Shown here piece after piece: positions 10,070 through 20,366 of a DNA stretch of 64,000 nt. The stretch lies in NCBI GenBank assembly GCA_023213315.1, contig JAKCPI010001756.1, forward strand, positions 1 through 64,000, given 5' to 3'. The position numbers and the translations under genes are program-made. The notes beneath the pieces were generated by a model. The model saw only the letters and a list, made by a program, of their open reading frames with translations, ran no database searches and was not told the origin of the DNA. Origin of the DNA: Euborellia annulipes (Eukaryota; Arthropoda; Insecta; Dermaptera; Anisolabididae). How positions within the stretch are numbered: position 1 is the first letter of the stretch; the number at the start of each line of letters is the position of its first letter.

Positions 10070-10795
10070 AAATTAATTAAAATATTAATTCATTTATTAA
10101 TTTTCTGAAAATTTTTCATTTAAATGCTTATTATCTGAAAAAGTCTTACTACCGCTGGTAAAACCACACAATGATTTTTTTACCGATTTAACAATAAGAA
10201 GTAATATAGTAGACAAAATGCTTTATAATTTTTTAAAAGATGCAATTTTTTTTTTAACATTCACACTTTTTCCCATCACCCAATACACTCATACTCACAC
10301 ACACATACACACAGTCTTTTCGGCAACTTAGTTCTTTGATTTGACTTTAGCAGTTTATTTATACTCTTTTCTCTCTTTTTTTTTTGTTGCCTTTTAATAA
10401 TAAACAAAAAGCTTTAAACTTTAAAAAAATATTAATTAAACTTGTTTTAGTAAAAAAAAAAAAGTCAGTTTATTCATCTGTCATGTCACACCACTTCACA
10501 AAACCTTTTTTTTTTTTGCCAGCCGCCACTCGCTTTTGAGCACATTTTATTTAATGAAATTCCTTTTTGTAAAAATAAAAACATTCATTTTATATTATAA
10601 TTCTATTTAAAATATTTATTTTTGTTAAAAAAAAAAAATAAATAATTGTGAGATTTAAGAGAGATGTTTAATTAAGTCGAAAAGATAATTAATTAAAATA
10701 AAAAAAAAACTGCTGCCATTGTTTAATAATTAATTTTAAATTCAAATCCCACATTTTTTTTTTTAATTATTATTTTAATTGTTGCTTTCCACATA
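10070..10795. other. AT-rich stretch, no genes
   Basis: Only homopolymer-rich AT sequence. Around 10150-10180 a short antisense remnant ('ggtaaaaccacacaatgattttttta') of the repeat at 27640 is recognisable. Confidence 0.45.
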
Positions 10796-11335
10796 TATGG
10801 GAATTTCAGCAATGCTCCAAGTGCAACAAACATATTAAGTGTGATATATCGTTTTAATCGGGAAAACGCCTAGATTCAAAATATGTTGTGATTGACCGCA
10901 CACAAATAATCCCATAGATTTTTTAATCAATGGCGTGACTGCAACCAGTCACGCAACTTTCAAACTAATAGAAGAACAATTTTCTCACATAGATCAAATA
11001 CAAAACGTTGTAGATCTATTAACTGACTCATTCTATTTGTCATTTGAAGTATCAGAGTATCGAGAACCAACTCATAACAATAGAAAAACCCGTTTTATGA
11101 AATAATCATCGATCTTATAAATAAATAAATATTCTACTATTTGTTTTTTCTTTATATCTTTGTCTCAGCAGCGAGAAATTCTCAACACATAAATTTAGTG
11201 TCATTACATAACATATAAAATTCTTTATTCCATCTGAAAGTAGACATTTCCCCGATTAAAATGATATATCACACTTGGTATCTGACTTAAATTTTATGTT
11301 TTAAAAGTTGCACTTGGGGCATCGCTAATTACCAT
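10796..11335. repeat. Foldback element
   Basis: The left end 'cagcaatgctccaagtgcaac...taagtgtgatatatcgttttaatcgggaaaa' is matched by the inverted right end 'ccccgattaaaatgatatatcacacttggtatc...gttgcacttggggcatcgc'. About 350 bp of unrelated AT-rich sequence lies between. The phrase 'attaaaatgatatatcacactt' links it to the family at 30600-32200. No coding capacity. Confidence 0.7.
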
Positions 11336-13857
11336 ATAATTTTTAAATAAAGCGCCAACGCCATTTTAATCTCAACAATTAACTTTTTTTTAATTATTTA
11401 AATTTAATTATTATAAATGATATTTATTTAATTAAAAATTATTACGTCAATTTTGGTAAATAATTCAATTAAATCGTTAATATTAATTAAATTTAAAATA
11501 AAATGTAATCTTCCTATAAATAAATTAATTCAAAATTTACCATTTTTTTTTTGTTAAGGTTAAAACGACATTGAATTTTGATCAAAGGGATGTAGAATAT
11601 ATATCGCCATTTTGAAAGTCTTTTATTTCAAAGAATAGTCAATTCTTTTTTTTTTTTGTACTCATATCAAATCCCTTTAGTTTTATTTATTCTTAATATA
11701 ATTACAAAAAAAAAAAAATATATATATTTTTAAAAATAAATAAAATGAATCATTCTCGAAAAACAAAACAATTGAAAATTATTTAAAATTCAAAATGGCG
11801 TATTTTATTCCACATATATATATATTCTTCATCTCTTGCAAAAAAAAAAAAATTAACAACGCCATTTTAATCTCAACAATTGACTTTTTTAATTATTTAA
11901 ATTTAATTATTATAAATAATATTTAATTAATTAAAAATAAAATATAATCAATTAATTTTAAAAATAATTTAGCTCCGCCATTATTATTCGTTTATGAGTC
12001 AAATTTTGTTATGAATAAAATTAGTGATACAATTTCAAATAATATTGAGAACGAAATGAAGGAGGCAGGCTTATAAATAATAAATAAATAAATAAAACAC
12101 TCATGCTTTGATTTATTTCTTTAATTATTTCGAAATTGGATTCGAACCCGGAACTCTTTAGCCTCTAGACCCCACCAGAAGAAGGTTTGGCTTTTCTCCA
12201 ATCCCCCCCTCCTCTCCCTCCCCTCCCCCTCCCCCCTCTTGATCTGAATATATGAACTTTAATCAAATTCGCAGGCTTTTTTTTCTCTTCATTCAGATTA
12301 TAGGTGAGAAATTGAAAAGCGTATCTCTTTTTTTTTTTTTTATTTAATGGATATAATTTACATATCGCGGCAATGAAACTGCATTCTTGGGATTTCTCAA
12401 ATACGTTAATAAGACATCTTATTAGCGTTAAGCGAATAAATCACCTTTTATTTGATAGATCGTTTAGTCTGCACTGGTTATAAACATAAAATTCTTGTTT
12501 ATAAAAATTGCAATAATTATTCAAATTTTAATAAATAAAGAGATTATATATATTTATATACGATCTACATCTCTTTTTTTGTTGACACATCTCTTCATTT
12601 CAAAGTCTAATTAGTTAAAAATTCAAATATTAATTAATTAAATCTTGCGATTATTATTCAATAAATATGAGTATATAAAATAAATTCTAATTATTTATAT
12701 TTTAGGGAGGAGAGGGTGTGAGGAAGGGGTAGTAAAATATTTATTTCTAAAAAAATATTAATAACAAATTTTGTTCTTTGTGTTCAGGCAAAACAATTTC
12801 TTATTTGTTAGGTTTAAAATTTTGAATTTTAATTTAACAACAATAAAGATGTTATTAGAGCCTATATATATTTATATACCCTCTACATCTCTTTTTTTCA
12901 ATCACAATTATCTTTTCTAAAATATTCTATAATCATTAATTATAGAATATTAAAAATTTAATTTTTATTAACTTTCTGTTTGTAATTTAATTATCTTAGA
13001 AACTACCTGACTGATTTCTTTTATAATTTTTTTTTTTTTTTTTAACGAGACGTTTTTTTTTTGTTTAATATTTTTGAGAAAATTCATTAAGTTGTTAAGA
13101 AATAAAAAAAAGAAAATCTTTGAAATAATTAAAATGAATACTTTAAGGAGAGAAATGAGAATTAATTAACGAATCAAAGGAGGATCCAAATTTTAATATA
13201 CGAAGTTAAGAAGAAACGTCTTTATTATTTTGGTCCAGGGGATGCTGCCCTTTTCACATCCCTTTGTCCAATTCAATTTAATACCCTCTAAGAACTTAAA
13301 ATTTCATCCTTCTCCGATAAATAGTTCCATTCACATATAAATATGATAATTTTACCTTTAGATTAATGAATTCTATATATTTTTAAGATTTAAAAAAAAA
13401 AAAAAAATTGTTAATGTAATATTCGTGACTATTCAAAAAAAAAATCCTTTAATTAAATCACCATTACACCATTTGGATTAAGCAATAAAAAAAAATAAAG
13501 ATGAATGATTAGAGCTGTATAGAGGTTAAGCTCTCTATCTATTTATTATTATTTGGCATAATCAATCTATATTTAACCTAAAAAAAAATAAAGCAAAGGG
13601 CTGTCCAAACTTTTTACTCCTCTTTTTCGCTCACTATATAGAAATCTCCTGTCTGATGGCTAGTTGACTATGGCTTATGATTCATTTCACATCTAGTTAA
13701 ACTAATCATAATGATTAAATAAAAGCCCACTTTGTATGTAGTTAACTGGCTAACTTTAAGATCCAAAGGCGTGAAATTAGAAACACACACGTCTTCTTTA
13801 TTCATTGTTTTTGGAAAATGTTAATTATTAATTTTTAATTATTTTTATTTTATTATG
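11336..13857. other. AT-rich stretch with short repeats
   Basis: No gene seen. 'aacgccattttaatctcaacaatt..acttttttt.aattatttaaatttaatta' occurs twice (11350 and 11858). A tRNA-like fragment lies at about 12128-12178 on the minus strand (CCGGGTTCGAATCC, B box). A pyrimidine-rich patch lies at 12195-12240. Ends of the TATATTTATATACGATCTACATCTCT repeat family occur at 12540-12580 and 12855-12895. Confidence 0.45.
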
Positions 13858-14085
13858 TTGCTAACTTCACTTGCCTTTACATCAGTTGCTAACTTCACTT
13901 ATACATCTCAGTTGCTAACTTCACTTATACATCTCAGTTGCTAACTTCATTTATACATCTCAGTTGCTAACTTCACTTATACATCTCAGTTGCTAACTTC
14001 ATTTATACATCTCAGTTGCTAACTTCACTTATACATCTCAGTTCCTAACTTCACTTATACATCTCAGTTGCTAACTTCACCTATA
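13858..14085 (+). repeat. 26-bp tandem repeat, left part
   Basis: Unit TTGCTAACTTCACTTATACATCTCAG: one 28-bp variant, seven 26-bp units differing at one or two positions (cac/cat, ttg/ttc), and a partial unit ending ...ACCTATA. The array is interrupted by a retrotransposon and resumes at 16112, so both parts were one array before the insertion. Confidence 0.95.
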
Positions 14086-14238
14086 TGTAGCGCCAATGAC
14101 TCGCGTGTCCGCCAGTAAATAAGGTACTCAGAATTTAACAGAAGAACATTTATTAAATCGCCGACTGCGTATTACAATTAATTACTATAAACAATAAACA
14201 TTCGTCCACCGCTTCCTCGACTCCTTCTCCGCCTTACA
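14086..14238 (-). repeat. 3' LTR of the gypsy element
   Basis: On the minus strand it runs TGTAAGGCGG...GGCGCTACA (short TG...CA-type termini), 153 bp. Identical to 15961-16111 over the shared length. The downstream boundary (in element sense) abuts the TATA flank. It is very short for a gypsy LTR. Confidence 0.93.
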
Positions 14239-14250
14239 CTACCCCCCTGT
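14239..14250 (-). promoter_or_regulatory. Polypurine tract
   Basis: Minus-strand GACAGGGGGGTAG lies directly against the 3' LTR, the usual place for the plus-strand primer of reverse transcription. It overlaps the final codons and TAG stop of the residual RT frame. Confidence 0.75.
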
Positions 14251-14430
14251 CTTCTCGACGTCTTTTGCCTCCACTGGAATCTGGTGATAGGCTCGTACCA
14301 GATCTATGGTCGAAAATATTGTTTTCGCTGCGAGGAAACTAGTGAAATCCTGTATATGCGGAATCGGAAATCTATCCGGTTTCGTAATAGCATTTAACAT
14401 CCTGTAGTCGCCACAGGGCCGCCAGTCGCC
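14239..14430 (-). pseudogene. Reverse transcriptase fragment in a shifted frame
   Basis: Sixty-three codons plus a TAG stop, in a different frame from the upstream pol ORF. It encodes typical Ty3/gypsy RT sequence: [10 protein letters not shown], then PIPHIQDF, then [11 protein letters not shown] (motif A region with its aspartate), before ending at the polypurine tract. Everything beyond, including the catalytic YxDD motif, is deleted. The frame is left at about 14431-14437, where the spacing between the conserved MVKK and GDWRP segments is not a multiple of three. A small indel is therefore inferred. The fragment cannot be an active polymerase. Confidence 0.88.
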
Positions 14431-15112
14431 GTTCTTCTTTTTTCACCATGTGCAAGGGACTAGCCCAGCAACTACTTGAAGGTCGGCAAATGCCTTGCTC
14501 TACCATAAATTCAAACTCTTTCTTAATAACCTTCAGCTTTTCGGGGGAAACCCTTCGCGGTTTACAATGCACTGGTGGCCCCTCCGTGACAATGTGGTGT
14601 GTTACCGCATGTTTCGGCATGTCTAGAAACGGAGAATTTCTCGTAACGCCTTTAAATTCCGCCAGGACGTCGTGAAATTTCGAACCTCCACATACCGTAG
14701 TCAGCGTTATCGGTTGAGCTAACTGAACCGTTCCCGTCGAAACCAGTGAAGTTATTTTGTCTATCAGTCTATAATTTCTTAAATCAATCATCAACGAAAA
14801 ATGGTGTAAGAAATCAGCTCCAATAATCGGTTTCGCCACCTCTGCTATAATAAAAGACCAAGTAAACCTTCTCCGAAGACCAAAATCGACATTAAGCGTT
14901 TTCTTCCCGTAGACCTTTATCGGCGTACTATTTGCTGCAAAGAGATTGCTTTTAATTGGGGGTTTTCTTCTCTCTATCCTGTCAGGGGGGATGACCGACA
15001 CCTCGGCTCCGGAATCTATGAGGAATCTGAAATGATTAATCTTATCAAGGAGAAATAAGCGACTGGTAAGTTGAACACCCTCTGCGTCAGCCGCATTCAC
15101 AAAGGGATCCAC
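14372..15112 (-). CDS. pol: Gypsy pol remnant: aspartic protease and RT N-terminus
   Basis: Protease with the active-site motif D33-S34-G35-A36 (context [14 protein letters not shown]) and the later GADFL segment near residue 100. It is followed from about residue 185 by the RT N-terminal 'fingers' stretch ([20 protein letters not shown] ... SPLHMVKK). The last ~20 residues are out of frame because of the indel at 14431-14437. There is no ATG: the frame overlaps the gag stop at 15112-15114 and begins formally at GTG. In the animal it is therefore expected to be made as a Gag-Pol fusion by a -1 frameshift near the A-rich AAAAC before the gag stop (inference). The protease may still be functional; the polymerase is not. 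Confidence 0.9.
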   Translation of the reverse strand: MDPFVNAADAEGVQLTSRLFLLDKINHFRFLIDSGAEVSVIPPDRIERRKPPIKSNLFAANSTPIKVYGKKTLNVDFGLRRRFTWSFIIAEVAKPIIGADFLHHFSLMIDLRNYRLIDKITSLVSTGTVQLAQPITLTTVCGGSKFHDVLAEFKGVTRNSPFLDMPKHAVTHHIVTEGPPVHCKPRRVSPEKLKVIKKEFEFMVEQGICRPSSSCWASPLHMVKKEERRLAALWRLQDVKCYYETG

Positions 15113-15885
15113 TAGTTTTCCTTCCCCTTGAAATTACAAGGTTGCACGCACCTGTTAGCTCTTGTACCAAATCTCGAGTGATACCAACAAATAGCTCGGC
15201 CATACCTGCCCCCTGACTGGGATCTGCTTCTTGCATACGGTGAAGGGCTCCGACTCCGCGCTCGGCCTAAACGCTCAATTTTATTACCTAAGGCAAGGAT
15301 TTGTTTCTCTAACCGTTGCAACCTATCGTCGTCCCTATTTGACTCACTAGGCAATGCTTCCGCTTTACTCTCCACTGCCAACATACTGCTCCTACTGGCC
15401 GTCATTTCTAAAATTTTGTCCGCGATAGCTGCTAGCTTGTCTATACTTTCATTTGAAATGGCTAAAACCGTTTGCACATTCGTTGGGAGGCGCTGCAGCC
15501 ATAAAGACTTTAAGACTTCCTCGCTAAGCTTTCCCTCGGCTAAATTTTTCATCTCTCTTAACAACTGAGATGGCTTCCTGTCCCCCAGTTCCAATTCCTG
15601 AATAACTCTATTCAATTTCCTGTTCTGAGATTCCGAAAATTGCTCGATAAGCCTATCCTTCAGCGTTCCATACATGTTATCTTCCGGCGGATTGAGCACT
15701 ATATCGCTTGCCTGAGCCAAAACATCGCTCTCAATCGCTGCCACTACGCAGTGAAATTTGGTCGCGTCTGCCGTTATTTTTGACGTAATAAATTGCGATT
15801 CTATTTGGGCAAACCAAAGGGCAGGGTTGGCCCTCCAAAATAGCGGAGCCTTGACTGCAATGCGCGAAATTTCCTGCTCGCTCAT
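15112..15885 (-). CDS. gag: Gypsy Gag protein
   Basis: A 257-residue open frame starting with ATG 58 bases after the primer-binding site. The N-terminal half is a capsid-like helical region (FWRANPALWFAQIESQF, a segment typical of Ty3/gypsy Gag, followed by LKDRLIEQF and LWLQRLP). A predicted coiled-coil stretch (RLQRLEKQILALGNKIERL) and an Arg/Ser-rich basic segment precede a C-terminal knuckle C233-x2-H236-x9-C246-x3-C250, which should bind zinc and RNA. The frame has no breaks, in agreement with the element's youth. The TAG stop overlaps the start of the pol frame. Its role would be particle formation and RNA packaging, which in a deleted element allows mobilisation by a complete relative. 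Confidence 0.92.
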   Translation of the reverse strand: MSEQEISRIAVKAPLFWRANPALWFAQIESQFITSKITADATKFHCVVAAIESDVLAQASDIVLNPPEDNMYGTLKDRLIEQFSESQNRKLNRVIQELELGDRKPSQLLREMKNLAEGKLSEEVLKSLWLQRLPTNVQTVLAISNESIDKLAAIADKILEMTASRSSMLAVESKAEALPSESNRDDDRLQRLEKQILALGNKIERLGRARSRSPSPYARSRSQSGGRYGRAICWYHSRFGTRANRCVQPCNFKGKEN

Positions 15886-15943
15886 GTCTCGCTATCTTTT
15901 ATTACGTTGTTTTTTCTTTATATTAAGAAATGGTACTCACCCG

Positions 15944-15959
15944 CACGTCGGGGTCACCA
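15944..15959 (-). promoter_or_regulatory. Primer-binding site, complementary to tRNA-Trp
   Basis: The plus strand here reads CACGTCGGGGTCACCA. This matches the 3' end of metazoan tRNA-Trp (...CACGTCGGGGTCA plus CCA), so the element RNA can anneal that tRNA over 16 nt. One base (T, element sense) separates it from the end of the 5' LTR, as is normal. Confidence 0.88.
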
Positions 15960-15960
15960 A

Positions 15961-16111
15961 TGTAGCGCCAATGACTCGCGTGTCCGCCAGTAAATAAGGT
16001 ACTCAGAATTTAACAGAAGAACATTTATTAAATCGCCGACTGCGTATTACAATTAATTACTATAAACAATAAACATTCGTCCACCGCTTCCTCGACTCCT
16101 TCTCCGCCTTA
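15961..16111 (-). repeat. 5' LTR of the gypsy element
   Basis: Identical to the 3' LTR copy. The internal edge is fixed by the primer-binding site and the outer edge by the resumption of the tandem array (TATACATCTCAG). The outer end reads ...CCTTA rather than ...CCTTACA. The element's promoter and polyadenylation signals should lie here, but no clear TATA box stands out. Confidence 0.92.
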
Positions 16112-16230
16112 TATACATCTCAGTTGCTAACTTCATTTATACTTCTCAGTTGCTAACTTCACTTATACTTCTCAGTTGCTAACTTCACTTATACATCTCA
16201 GTTGCTAACTTCACTTTTCTTATAACTCAG
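16112..16230 (+). repeat. 26-bp tandem repeat, right part
   Basis: Starts with TATACATCTCAG (completing the unit broken at 14085) and continues with three units carrying CTTCTCAG/CATCTCAG variants and one degenerate unit. Confidence 0.93.
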
Positions 16231-16722
16231 ATGGCTTATTATATGTGAAAAAACTCATTTTTTTTTAACCTGAAGGTAAATTTTTACTATACCGATGATT
16301 TGCTATCGGTCGGATAAGTTTGCTACTTGACTAGATGTAAAGCAACCGGTCCTAAATGAATTTCTCTTCCTCAAGAGAAGTTGGGAGATCCTTTGCTTGT
16401 TTTTTTTTTTTTTTTTACTGTTGCGAACTTAGAAACAAAACGACACTTCTATTTGATTGCTATGTTCAGAAGTGTATAAAATAATATAACCTCTTATATA
16501 AACTTATAAAAAGAAGACGCGAAATTTTTCGGAGGCCACACCTTTCCTCAGTGGATTTCACCTTTCACCTTTCTCATCAAGTATGCTTCAAACAATTTGA
16601 ATATGTAAATAAAAGCATGTCGCTCTTTCGACAATTATTCAAAAGAAAATTATTTAAAATTTTTATAACTTATTTTCTTCCATTTTCAAATAAAAAAAAT
16701 TAGCTGAGATGAAAATGACAAG
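16231..16722. other. AT-rich stretch, no genes
   Basis: Contains a 21-T run near 16399-16418 and the sequence 'cctttcacctttctcatcaagtatgcttcaaacaatttgaatatgtaaataaaagc', which partly resembles the R1 block near 8130. Nothing else recognised. Confidence 0.4.
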
Positions 16723-16868
16723 TCTCATAAATGACATTTCAAAATTAGGTTAGTTTATGTCCGCCATATTGTTATTACCAATTTTATCACTAAAAATCCC
16801 TAAAAACAACATGGCTGCCGTAAACTAACCTAACTTTTTCTTTCATCTCTTTCAAATGTCATATTTGA
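16723..16868. mobile_element. Palindromic MITE, copy 1 (TTAGGTTAGTTTACGGC family)
   Basis: Terminal inverted repeats CATAAATGACATTTC..AAATTAGGTTAGTTTATGTCCGCCAT and ATGGCTGCCGTAAACTAACCTAAC...AAATGTCATATTTGA enclose a short centre 'attaccaattttatcactaaaaatccc'. The same structure is repeated at 17374-17524. Nonautonomous, about 145 bp. Confidence 0.85.
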
Positions 16869-17373
16869 AGGAAATAACGGGAATTAGGTCAAATTGTGAC
16901 ATGCAGATGGACAGACGCAATTATATTTTAATCTCTTTTATTTTTTTTTTTTTACCTTTTATTCTTTGATAAGTGAGTAAGAAGAGCCACCTGATGAAAC
17001 ACGCCAATCATTAAAAAGCAATTCATCAATATCCACACACACTCTTAATGAACATATTTAATGCAACATCATCACATGTTGAAGGCAACAACGCCCCCCC
17101 CCCCCTCACACAGGTCAAAGGGGGCCAATTACCGAGCTTTGATTTCTTGTTTCTTTCAAACCTCAAAAGAGATGCTCACTCATTTCACTCTTGGAGTTTT
17201 TAACTGTATAAATAAATAAATAAAGTGGCAAAAAATAAATAAATATTTAAATTTAAACTGTTAACCGTTGGCTCTAGTTGAAACATTATGACATAATGAT
17301 CGTGTAATTCCTGCATTGGGCATTTTTCTCTTGTTCCATTTAATTTTCATTCATTTTTAAATTAGATAAGTCT

Positions 17374-17524
17374 CATAAATGACATTTTCAAAAAGTTAGG
17401 TTAGTTTACGGCCGCCATATTGATATTACCAACTTTATCACTAAAAATCCCTAAAAAACAACATGGCTGCCGCCGTAAACTAACCTAACTTTTTTCTTTT
17501 TATCCCTTTTAAATGTCATTTATG
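17374..17524. mobile_element. Palindromic MITE, copy 2
   Basis: TIRs CATAAATGACATTTTCAAAAAGTTAGGTTAGTTTACGGC and GCCGTAAACTAACCTAACTTT...AAATGTCATTTATG. The centre shares 'ttatcactaaaaatccctaaaa' with copy 1. It is in the same orientation as copy 1, 650 bp away. Confidence 0.88.
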
Positions 17525-18045
17525 AAGGAAATAAAGGGCTGAAAAAAGGAAAAAAAAAATTTGTTAAAAACACTAGGTGATATGTTTCAATATATTTATT
17601 GATATAGACCTATAAACGCGAAACCCGCTTTGATATAATTTATAGTTCATGCGTTTATAGATAAATTTCATATTAATATGGTAAAACTAGTTGCACGACC
17701 CGCCTAAGGCTAGTAAAATAAATATCTTCAAAATAATATTAAAAAAATTTGAAGAGAGAGATATTTCTCTAGAAAATTTATTATTAATTTATTCCTTTTT
17801 TTTTTTTTCTATTGGCATTTTTGATTGATCAAGAGGAGGCTGATTTGACAGTTGAATTCACAACTCAACTTCAAAATTATTAATAAAATCAATTAATTTC
17901 CATTTATAAATAATTTGTATGTGCATCGAGATTAGAGGAATGAGATTAAAAAAAAAAAAAAAAAAAAAAGATGATTTATAGGGTGTCTAATAAAAAATTC
18001 CCTCTCTCTTTTTATCTTTTTTGAATATTAATATTGCTCTGAGTG
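17525..18045. other. AT-rich stretch with a transposon end
   Basis: 'aaaaacactaggtgatatgtttcaatatatttatt' at 17562 is one end of the small TIR family seen in full at 20367, 32950 and 54310. A 20-A run lies near 17950-17970. No gene. Confidence 0.5.
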
Positions 18046-18358
18046 TTTATTAAAAAATAAAATAAAAAAAAGATTTTAAAAAAATGCTTTTATTTAAATT
18101 GAACTAAAAAGAGAGAAATAAGAGAGAAATAATTTAATTGTTCTTGTTAAAATTTTTTAATATTTATGACTTAAAATAAAAGCGTGGGGCGCTTCGAAGT
18201 GATTCCGAGGCTCGCGCCCCACGCTTTTATTTTAAGTCATAAATATAAAAAAAATTTTAACAAGAACAATTAAATTATTTCTCTCTTATTTCTCTCTTTT
18301 TAGTTCAATTTAAATAAAAGCATTTTTTTTAAAAATCTTTTTTTTTTATTTTATTTTT
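18046..18358. repeat. Near-perfect long hairpin (~145-bp arms, ~21-nt loop)
   Basis: The left arm (about 18046-18192) and right arm (about 18214-18358) are reverse complements with only small differences in A/T run lengths. The innermost arm is GC-rich (AGCGTGGGGCGC / GCGCCCCACGCT) in a strongly AT-rich context. The loop is 'ttcgaagtgattccgaggctc'. Transcribed, it would be a single ~145-bp double-stranded RNA hairpin. It may be a foldback MITE; no TSD is evident and its immediate right flank leads into the 144-bp satellite. Confidence 0.95.
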
Positions 18359-18504
18359 ATTTTAAGCTTTTTAGTCTTTTTTTCGTGTGATTTTTTTAAA
18401 TTAACTTTCAAAATTAGAGGGGAAATTTTCTAAAATTGTCTAATTAGCGTAGAGCTTTAAAAAAAGAACATTAGTTTGGCCTTTCAAAACTAGGTAATAG
18501 GGCC

Positions 18505-19505
18505 TTATTTGCGTGAGGCTTCAAATAAAGTACCACATTAGTTTGACCTATTTTGACACAATTAAAAAATTATTTATTATCATAAAAAATGACCCTTAAA
18601 TATCAAATTTCACACCTTTAGCCCATCGGGAAGTCTTTTGAAATTACATTAATTCGCGAAGGGTTTCAAATAAAGTACCACATTAGTTTGGTCTATTTTG
18701 ATCAAAACCACTATATAGTGGGGTCATCAAAAATGACTCTTAAGTATTACATTTCACACCTCTAGCCCATCGGGAAGTCTTTTGAAATTACATTAATTCG
18801 CGAAGGGTTTCAAATAAAGTACCACATTAATTTGGTCTATTTTGATCAAAACCACCATATAGTGGCGTCATCAAAAATGACTCTTAAGTATTACATTTCA
18901 CACCTCTAGCCCATCGGGAAGTCTTTTGAAATTACATTAATTCGCGAAGGGTTTCAAATAAAGTACCACATTAATTTGGTCTATTTTGATCAAAACCACC
19001 ATATAGTGGCGTCATCAAAAATGACTCTTAAGTATTACATTTCACACCTCTAGCCCATCGGGAAGTCTTTTGAAATTACATTAATTCGCGAAGGGTTTCA
19101 AATAAAGTACCACATTAATTTGGTCTATTTTGATCAAAACCACCATATAGTGGCGTCATCAAAAATGACTCTTAAGTATTACATTTCACACCTCTAGCCC
19201 ATCGGGAAGTCTTTTGAAATTACATTAATTCGCGAAGGGTTTCAAATAAAGTACCACATTAATTTGGTCTATTTTGATCAAAACCACCATATAGTGGCGT
19301 CATCAAAAATGACTCTTAAGTATTACATTTCACACCTCTAGCCCATCGGGAAGTCTTTTGAAATTACATTAATTCACGAAGGGTTTCAAATAAAGTACCA
19401 CATTAGTTTGGTCCATTTTGGTAAAACCAAACTCACAATTTACGTCATCAAAAATGACTCTTAAATATCAAATTTCACACCTCTAGCTCATCGAGAAGTG
19501 TCCTT
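18505..19505. repeat. 144-bp satellite, seven units
   Basis: Unit starts (counted from CAAATAAAGTACCACATTA) fall at 18522, 18667, 18811, 18955, 19099, 19243 and 19387, so the period is 144 bp (145 for the first). Units 3-6 are nearly identical; the first and last are diverged, as expected when unequal exchange homogenises the centre. Within each unit 'cattaattcgcgaagggtttcaaataaagtaccacatt' and 'cacctctagcccatcgggaagtctttt' are the most distinctive parts. No ORF runs across it. Confidence 0.97.
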
Positions 19506-20366
19506 AACAAAGCCATAAAGTTGGTGACCTTGAAAGAGTAAGTTAAATAAAAGCATTTAAAAAAAAAATCGTTCTCCAAATGGAATTAACTTTAAATATT
19601 TAACACGAGTTAAAAATTCCTTTAGAATCTGATTAATTCAAATTAGCCTAGTATTGTAATTTGTTTAAATTTTAAGGATAGTGACAAAAAAGAGGTTATC
19701 TATATTTATATACGATCTAGATCTCTTAGTTTCTGTTCAATAAAGAAAGAGGTTAACTCCTCTTTTCTTTTCTTTTTTTTTAAGTCTAATTAATTAAGAA
19801 TCAAATCTCGCCATTATTATTTTATAAAGAAGTCTATAAAATAAATTTCAAATTAATTATATTTTAATTGGACGGAGGAAGGGGGAAGGGGGGGAGAGAA
19901 AGAGACGGGAAATTATTGATGAAATATTCATTCATTCATAAAATATAAAAATCCTTTTTTTATGTCATCTATTAATACAATACCTCCATCTTGATATTTT
20001 TTTTTTTTTTTATAAAATGTCTTGAACAGAACGTCTCTATTCATCTATTCAGATAAGAGTTTAAGATATTGATTAATTCAAATTTCCATTCATTTTATTA
20101 AGAAAGAGGTTATAGTGTATATATATATATATTTATATACAACCTACATCTCTAATTTTTCAAATCTATTTTCTATTTAAAAATTTAAAAAATTAAATTG
20201 TTTAAAATCTCGTAAATAATTTGAATTTATTTATTTTATTAATTAAAGTATAGATTAATAATTGTGAGATTTAAACAATTTAATTTTTTACGAATTTTAT
20301 ATTATGAAATAGAATAGATTAATATCAACTAAAGATAATATAAAATTATATTGAAAGAAAGACACT
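19506..20366. other. AT-rich stretch with MITE ends
   Basis: Two ends of the family 'AGAGGTTAT..TATATTTATATACGATCTACATCTCT' lie at 19692-19735 and 20106-20155. A small foldback around 20165-20300 has 'aattaaattgtttaaa' opposite 'tttaaacaatttaatt'. Purine-rich tract at 19875-19910. No gene. Confidence 0.5.

Larger units (their letters stand above)
14086..16111 (-). mobile_element. Internally deleted Ty3/gypsy LTR retrotransposon
   Basis: A 2.03-kb minus-strand element. Order in its own sense: 5' LTR (15961-16111), tRNA-Trp-type primer site, gag, protease plus the start of reverse transcriptase, polypurine tract, 3' LTR (14086-14238). The rest of RT, RNase H and integrase are absent, so it can only move with help in trans. 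The LTRs are identical over the ~150 bp they share, which implies recent insertion. The flanks are TATA (14082-14085 and 16112-16115), consistent with a 4-bp target duplication inside the 26-bp tandem array. The outermost two bases of the 5' LTR end appear to be missing compared with the internal edge of the 3' LTR. Confidence 0.93.

Noticed and set aside
13858..14085. CRISPR-like array
   Set aside because: Units are directly adjacent 26-bp repeats without spacers, in an animal genome. This is a minisatellite.
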